A model generated the notes under the pieces. That model was not told the DNA's origin. It saw nothing but the letters and a program-made list of their open reading frames with translations, and ran no database searches. The position numbers and the translations under genes were made by a program. Positions 59,030-64,000 of a stretch of 64,000 nt of DNA are shown piece after piece (positions within the stretch are counted from its first letter, which is position 1; every line of letters begins with the position of its first letter). This DNA comes from Physcomitrium patens (lineage: Eukaryota > Streptophyta > Bryopsida > Funariales > Funariaceae), in the NCBI RefSeq assembly GCF_000002425.4, contig NC_037261.1, positions 6,658,098 through 6,722,097 on the forward strand, written 5' to 3'.

Positions 59030-59434
59030 TAGATTCTTGATTCAGATGCCACCAAGTATATGACTTTATACAGGTGTTTATTTGATACTTATGAAGAAAT
59101 CTTAGCAATAAATATTTTTATAGAAGAAAATGGTATGGTACAAGCTATTAGAATAGTCTCCATTATAGTGGATATTATTGTGAAAATAAAAACTAAGAAG
59201 ATTAAATTAAAAGACATGTTATATATATCTAAGATGAAGAAAAACTTCTTTTTGGTGAATAAATTAGTTTTACATGGTTACAAGGTTCAATTTGATGAGA
59301 ATGGATGTTTTATAAAGATATTGGATAGAAATGATGTTGCTAAGGACTTTAGAAATTGCAACTTCTACTTCATCAAGTATAAAAAGATGAATAGGATTGA
59401 AGTAGCTACATTTGTTAAGTTTTCATATAATTAA
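59030..59434 (+). pseudogene. Copia protease and pre-integrase region, element 2
   Basis: The protease site reads ILDSDATKYM near 59033; the active-site Gly of DSG is Asp here, a G-to-A change, so it would be inactive even if expressed. The open piece 59060-59434 carries 'LKDMLYISKMKKNFFLVNKL', parallel to the pre-integrase segment in element 1. Confidence 0.8.
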
Positions 59435-60110
59435 GATAAATTTGGTATTTGACATTGATTCTTTAGTCTTTTAAATACTAAGAATATGAAGGAACTTTAA
59501 TCCATAGTAAGTGGTTTGAACCTTGGGCAATCATGCAACAATGCCATGTTGCTTGTTTGTGAAGGTTGTATATAAGGTAAATAACAAAGGACCTCATTTT
59601 CAAGTGGAGTTATAATATGTGCAAACAAGTTGTTGGGGATTGTATATTTGGATATTTATAGATCAATGAAGATGCCATTAATTAAAGAAGCAAGGTACTT
59701 TGTGACATTCATTGATGATTTTTCAAGAAAGATGTAGATTTTTATCTTCAAATATAAAAGTAAGTACTTTAAAAGGTTTAAGAAATTTAAGACACATGTA
59801 AAAAAGTAATGTGAGTGAAAAATCAAGTTATTGTGCATAGAAAATGGAGGTGAATACTTATCAAAATATTTTGATGATATCTTGAAAATTTAAGATATTC
59901 CAAGACAAACCTCCACTTTTTACATTCCACAACAAAATAGAATTGTTGAAAGAGAAAATTAAAACATTGTAGAGATGGAAAGGAGTATGCTACATATTCA
60001 ATATCTTGGACATGAATTTTAGGAAAAATCCATGATAAATGCAGTATATACAAGTAATAGGTGCCTAATAAGTGCACTCACATCAATGACTCTAAAAGAA
60101 GAGTGAGTGT
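59435..60110 (+). pseudogene. Copia integrase fragment, element 2
   Basis: Blocks 'FVTFIDDFSRKM', 'CIENGGEYLSKYF' and 'YIPQQNRIVERE' are the catalytic core segments, separated by stops. Sequence continues to 'HIQYLGHEF' near 60000 and a little beyond, then stops matching at the family X copy C. Confidence 0.8.
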
Positions 60111-60111
60111 A

Positions 60112-61296
60112 AATTTTCACTCCTCAACCCAAGATGGCCTTAATTAAAAGTTACTTTTAATTGGTGGTATAAAGTGAAGTAAGCAAATAATAAGAAAAAA
60201 AGAAGAACAACTACAGAATAATTGAAATAAATGACATGAAGCAATTATAACACCCAAAACTAAGTCACAGTCTGTTCACTATATTTTTACCTAGTAAAAA
60301 GTAAAAGTGAAAATTTAAAAGTATATTTTTAGATATTTAATTTTATTATCTTTCCAATGACGTAAGAAACATATAAATCCGAATTACTATGAGTAAATTA
60401 TGAAGTTTTAAAGATATGAAGTAAATAATTAAAAAATGAAGTGAAAATATTTTACCTCAAAGGTAACTTGCTGATAGATCAAGGGTTTGAGCCTCACTAA
60501 GGCTCACATATAGTGTATAAGGGTGTTTTATGGAGGCCATGAGGCCTTAGTCTTATCCTCCTAACTACCTTCAAGGTGCTACAACCCGTATGGGACTTGT
60601 GCACTCCCCTTCATACAAGGACTATACTAGCTGCTGGTCCTCCTATTTTCTACTAGAAGGACCAACATTTTTATAATTTTTACCTCACCATGATGTTCAA
60701 AAACACCCAATTAGCCTAGGGACCTCATGTAGCCTTCAAAATCTTACTCCATTTCTTCATAAAGGCTCCCAAAGTGGTAAAACTCATTTTTACCAAGATC
60801 TTAAAAATTCCTCTAAAAATTCTTTAAAAATTCTAAATAAATTCTAAATAAATTTTGAAAAAATTCTATAGTATTTCTATAATGCTTATATCCATCTAAA
60901 GCTACATTTTCTACCTTTTTGATTTTTGATAATAATAAAAATCAATTTAAATCCACTATAAATCTTATTTTTTATACCAATAACTTAAATGACATGAGGT
61001 TCTTTTTCATGCTTCTTCTAACTACTAAAATGTATAGTTTTTATAAGTAGTAAATATAGATAGAAGACCAATATAAATATTGGTTTTAATAAATAATCCT
61101 TATTATTAAAAAATGAATAAAAATACTAAACCAACAAAGATAATTGCCTCTAAGTCTTACTAAGACTCCATTTCTACTACTAACATTCTAATTTTCTATT
61201 TTTCTAAGGATTTCTATACTACTTACTATTTCTTGTGATTTAAAGTATTTTAAATGCATATTTTTATCCTAAAATAATAAGTGAGTCAATTTGATG
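60112..61296 (-). repeat. Repeat family X, copy C
   Basis: About 1.18 kb and the least decayed copy. The minus-strand order of blocks is 'gtgagtcatcaaattgac', 'aagaagcatgaaaaagaacc', 'ttggtaaaaatgagtttta', 'gtgagccttagtgaggctc', 'gtttcacttc'-like A/T-rich part, then 'ggccatcttgggttgagg'. No ORF with known domains. Class unknown; the size and lack of coding would suit a solo LTR or a non-autonomous element. Confidence 0.7.
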
Positions 61297-61757
61297 ACTC
61301 ACAAGAAGCATAGAATAAAACAAATCTTTTATACATGAAGACATTTGGATGGATTTCTTATTCAAAGACATCTAGTCCTCAATACAAGGTAATAAATTCT
61401 TATCTTTGAACTTTAAATAGCTTCCCTAAAGTGGCCTCAAATTCTAACATGGTATCAAATAACATCTTGAAGTCCATTGAATATGACCTTCAATCAATAG
61501 AAATGAAGTCTTCCATCAGCTTCTTTTATCTATCCACATGTCATAGCCTAAAAATCAAAATATTATATCCTTAATACCAAAGCCATTCTAAATTCCTTAC
61601 TAATAAATCCTACAACTTCTATCTTTAATTATAAAACTTAAACCATAAACTTAAATAAATTAAATAAGTTTTTTTTATTTTTTTATTTTTTTAAAAATGA
61701 AATCTAAATACTCATAATATTTCATATTATTTTTATATATTATGCTATTTTTTAATA
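61297..61757. other. Spacer between family X copy C and the gypsy LTR scrap
   Basis: AT-rich, no recognised feature. Confidence 0.5.
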
Positions 61758-61945
61758 TGACAATGTATTGAAAATCCTATAGAATATTGCCATATAGCTC
61801 TTACTTAGATAATATATGTAGAGGCAAAAATAAAGTCTTCTTCATTCTTGTCAATACCTTTCAAGTCTTTAATCTCATTTCAAAATTTTCTACTCTTTTT
61901 GTCTTTAGCAATAGCTATTCTAATTTATTATTATAGAACATTGAA
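61758..61945 (+). repeat. Gypsy LTR fragment
   Basis: 'atcctatagaatattgcca' to 'gtctttagcaatagctattc' follows the middle of the gypsy LTR (47733-47886) base by base with many C-to-T and G-to-A changes, including a degenerate copy of the 13-bp hairpin near 61821-61850. Confidence 0.7.
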
Positions 61946-62127
61946 TGATTATCTAGTCTTTTTGAGTGAAATAAGAATATCATGATCTTTCAATTCTTTG
62001 AAATACATGTCTTTGATCTTATACCTTTTTTCAACCATTATTTTGTACCAAAGTAACAATGGTTTTTTATTTTTCTTTTTATAGACTTTATTATGCATCC
62101 AATACCAATTGTGAAAGTAATTTTTAT

Positions 62128-63312
62128 CTCTCAATCTAAATTACAAGATGGTTTCAATTAAGACCTGCTTATATTTGGTGGTATGAAGTGAAAGAAGCAA
62201 ATAACAATAAAAAAAGATCAAACTTAAAACAAATGAAATAAACAAAATCAAGCAATCATACAATTGAAAACTTAATCACTATTTGTTCACTAAATTTTTA
62301 TCCAATAAAAAATAAAAAATAAAAATTTTCAAATATATTTTTAAAAAATTAGTTTTCTTATCTTTTCAATGATATAAGTAACATTTAAATCTAAGTAAAT
62401 ATCAATAAGTTGTGAAGGTTTAAAAATAATAAATAAATAATTAAATAAGAATATTTTATCTCAAGAATAACTTGTTTATAAATCAAGGATTTAAGTTTCA
62501 CCAAGATTCACATGTAGTGTGTATGGGTCTTTAAGAAAGGCCACAAGGCCTTAGTCTTAACCTCCAAACTACTTTTAAGGTGCTATAATCCATATGGGAC
62601 TAGTGTACCTCCTTTCTTACAAGGATTACATTAATTGCTGGTCTTCTTATTTTTTACTAGTAAAACCAATATTTTTGTATTTTTGAATTTTCTATAGTAT
62701 TTAAAAATACTCAATTAGCCTAGAAACCTTGTTTGGCTTTCAAATTTTGCTCCATTTCTTCATAATGGCTCCCAATGTGGTAAAACTCATTTATATCAAA
62801 GTCTTAAAAATTAGAATAAAAATTCTTAAAATATTCTAAATAAATTCTAAATAAGTTTTAAAAGTTCTTATAATTTTTTTATAATATTAATATCAATTTA
62901 ATGCTATATTTTTTTACCTTGGTAATTTTTTATAGTAATAAAATCAATTTAAATCTACTATAAATCTTATTTTTTATTTAAATAATTAAAAAGACATGAG
63001 GTTCTTTTTTATACTTCTTTTAAATACTAACTAAAATTTATAGTTTTTTATAAATAATATATATAGATAGAAGGCCAATATAAATATTGATCTTAATAAA
63101 TAATCTTTATTATCTAATAATAAGTAAAAATACTAAATCAACTAAGTTAATTGCTTCCAAGACTTAGTAATACTCTAATTCTATAATTAAAATTATAATT
63201 TTTTTATTTTTCTAAGGATTTTTACACTATTTATCATATATTATGATGTTGAATACTTTAAGAGCATCTTATTGTCTTAAAACAACTAATGAGTCAATTT
63301 GAAACAAGATTA
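62128..63312 (-). repeat. Repeat family X, copy D
   Basis: A direct repeat of copy C displaced by about 2.01 kb, colinear for about 1.18 kb. Shared blocks include 'ggtaaaactcattt' near 62778, 'gacatgaggttctttttt' near 62992, and 'gagtcaatttga' near 63290. Copy D is more AT-rich than copy C. Confidence 0.7.
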
Positions 63313-64000
63313 GTCTATATTGAGAGTCTAAGATTCTTCTAATCTATAGCAACATAAAACCTTATTACAAAGTAAGTCAAAATGGACTAGAATAAAATTA
63401 AACAAAACTAAACAAAAAGAGATAGAAAAAATAAAACTAAGTAAATATAAATATAACAAAATAGAACTGAATAAAAAGATGCAAAACCAAATTTTATTAA
63501 GAGAGAAGGTCTAAAGCTATACCTGACTAGATGGCGAGAAGGCCCTAGTCAGTCATATTTATACTTTTTTCTATCACCGTAGACTTTCTAGAATGCTCTT
63601 AGATGATGGATCTCACTTAGATAACCATTCTAAATTCTTTTTAGAAGGTTTCATGGTAGATCCCACTTAAATAACCGCTCTAAGTTCTTTCTAGAATGAT
63701 CCACAATAGATCAATATAGTCCATTAACTTAGCCTTAATTCTAAAAACTTCTATAACTTCTCAAGCACAGTTCTAACTATCTATTCCTATGTATCAACAA
63801 TACAAATATCTTATCTATACCAGATTATAGTTAATCTCTTCTACTAATATGGAATGTCTTTATTTTTCTCTTGATGGTATCTCTAAATTATCTCTTGGCA
63901 ATGAATGAGGTTCTATGCAGGTTCTTACATTGCATCATGGATAGAATAATCTTTCTAAAGAACTTTTTATTAAAGTTGTGGACGTCCACTACCACGACAA
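63313..64000. other. Right flank, unassigned
   Basis: AT-rich, then a moderately GC-richer stretch at about 63500-63720 with a 50-bp tandem duplication. No ORF of interest. Confidence 0.5.
63609..63708. repeat. 50-bp tandem duplication
   Basis: Two units starting 'gatctcacttagataacc' (63609) and 'gatcccacttaaataacc' (63659), each ending in 'ttctttttagaaggtttc' or 'ttctttctagaatgatcc'. A partial unit precedes them. Confidence 0.8.

Larger units (their letters stand above)
56524..60110 (+). mobile_element. Copia element 2, truncated and interrupted
   Basis: Same family as 323-6389 but on the plus strand. It has a 5' LTR, the half-tRNA primer site, a leader, a family X insertion at about 57480-58246, then gag, the protease region, pre-integrase and part of the integrase. 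It ends in the integrase, where another family X copy in the opposite orientation starts; RT, RNase H and the 3' LTR are absent. It is more AT-rich and has more stops than copy 1, so it is older or more heavily mutated. Confidence 0.85.

Noticed and set aside
1..64000. CRISPR arrays, bacterial operons, rRNA genes
   Set aside because: None is seen; spaced direct repeats are absent, and the content is that of a plant nuclear genome.

Overview
This window is eukaryotic nuclear DNA from a land plant. The evidence is an R2R3-MYB gene with the two introns typical of plants, Ty1/copia and Ty3/gypsy (chromovirus) LTR retrotransposons, many (TA)n arrays and a very AT-rich background. The MYB repeats look like those of the plant MYB61/MYB50/MYB55 type. 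The long leader-like region, the roughly 640-residue protein and the details of the MYB repeats suggest a bryophyte, most likely a moss. That placement is an inference from memory of the family and was not tested.

Layout. Positions 323-6389 hold a degenerate copia element on the minus strand with both LTRs (313 and 312 bp), a half-tRNA(iMet) primer site, and broken gag, protease, integrase, RT and RNase H. From 6.4 to 16 kb is AT-rich DNA with an unclassified repeat (family Y here; copies at 9.6-10.4 kb and 11.6-13.15 kb) and a rearranged relic of the same gypsy family that is better preserved further right. From 16 to 32 kb AT-rich DNA alternates with islands of more balanced base composition (16-20, 23.6-24.9, 27.5-28.1 and about 29.9-32 kb); I could assign no gene to any of them. 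From 32.4 to 38.5 kb is the one convincing host gene: a GC- and CpG-richer upstream or leader region, then a three-exon MYB CDS (exons 35700-35832, 36289-36418 and 36645-38307). From 38.5 to 41.1 kb is unassigned sequence of similar composition.

From 41 kb to the end the window is nested repeats. An unclassified repeat (family X) at about 43.25 kb is split by a 2.16-kb insertion (44164-46325) with TG/CA ends, a direct duplication at its borders, a TATA box and three tandem units of about 180 bp. A young gypsy chromovirus follows at 47428-53792. Its LTRs are about 99% identical, but its gag-pol has nine in-frame stops and a frame change, and an extra intact 140-codon ORF lies between pol and the 3' LTR. 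After it come an old antisense solo LTR of the same family (54046-54580), a third copy of family Y (54.9-56.5 kb), and a second, truncated copia copy on the plus strand (56524 to about 60110). Inverted copies of family X bracket the coding part of that copia copy. A further family X copy and a gypsy LTR scrap complete the right end.

Functionally there is one probable transcription factor locus in a dense, decaying retrotransposon landscape. Most visible decay is C-to-T and G-to-A, as expected from deamination of methylated cytosine. The best candidates for something undescribed are the extra ORF of the gypsy element, its paired LTR hairpins, the 2.16-kb insertion with tandem units, and repeat families X and Y.
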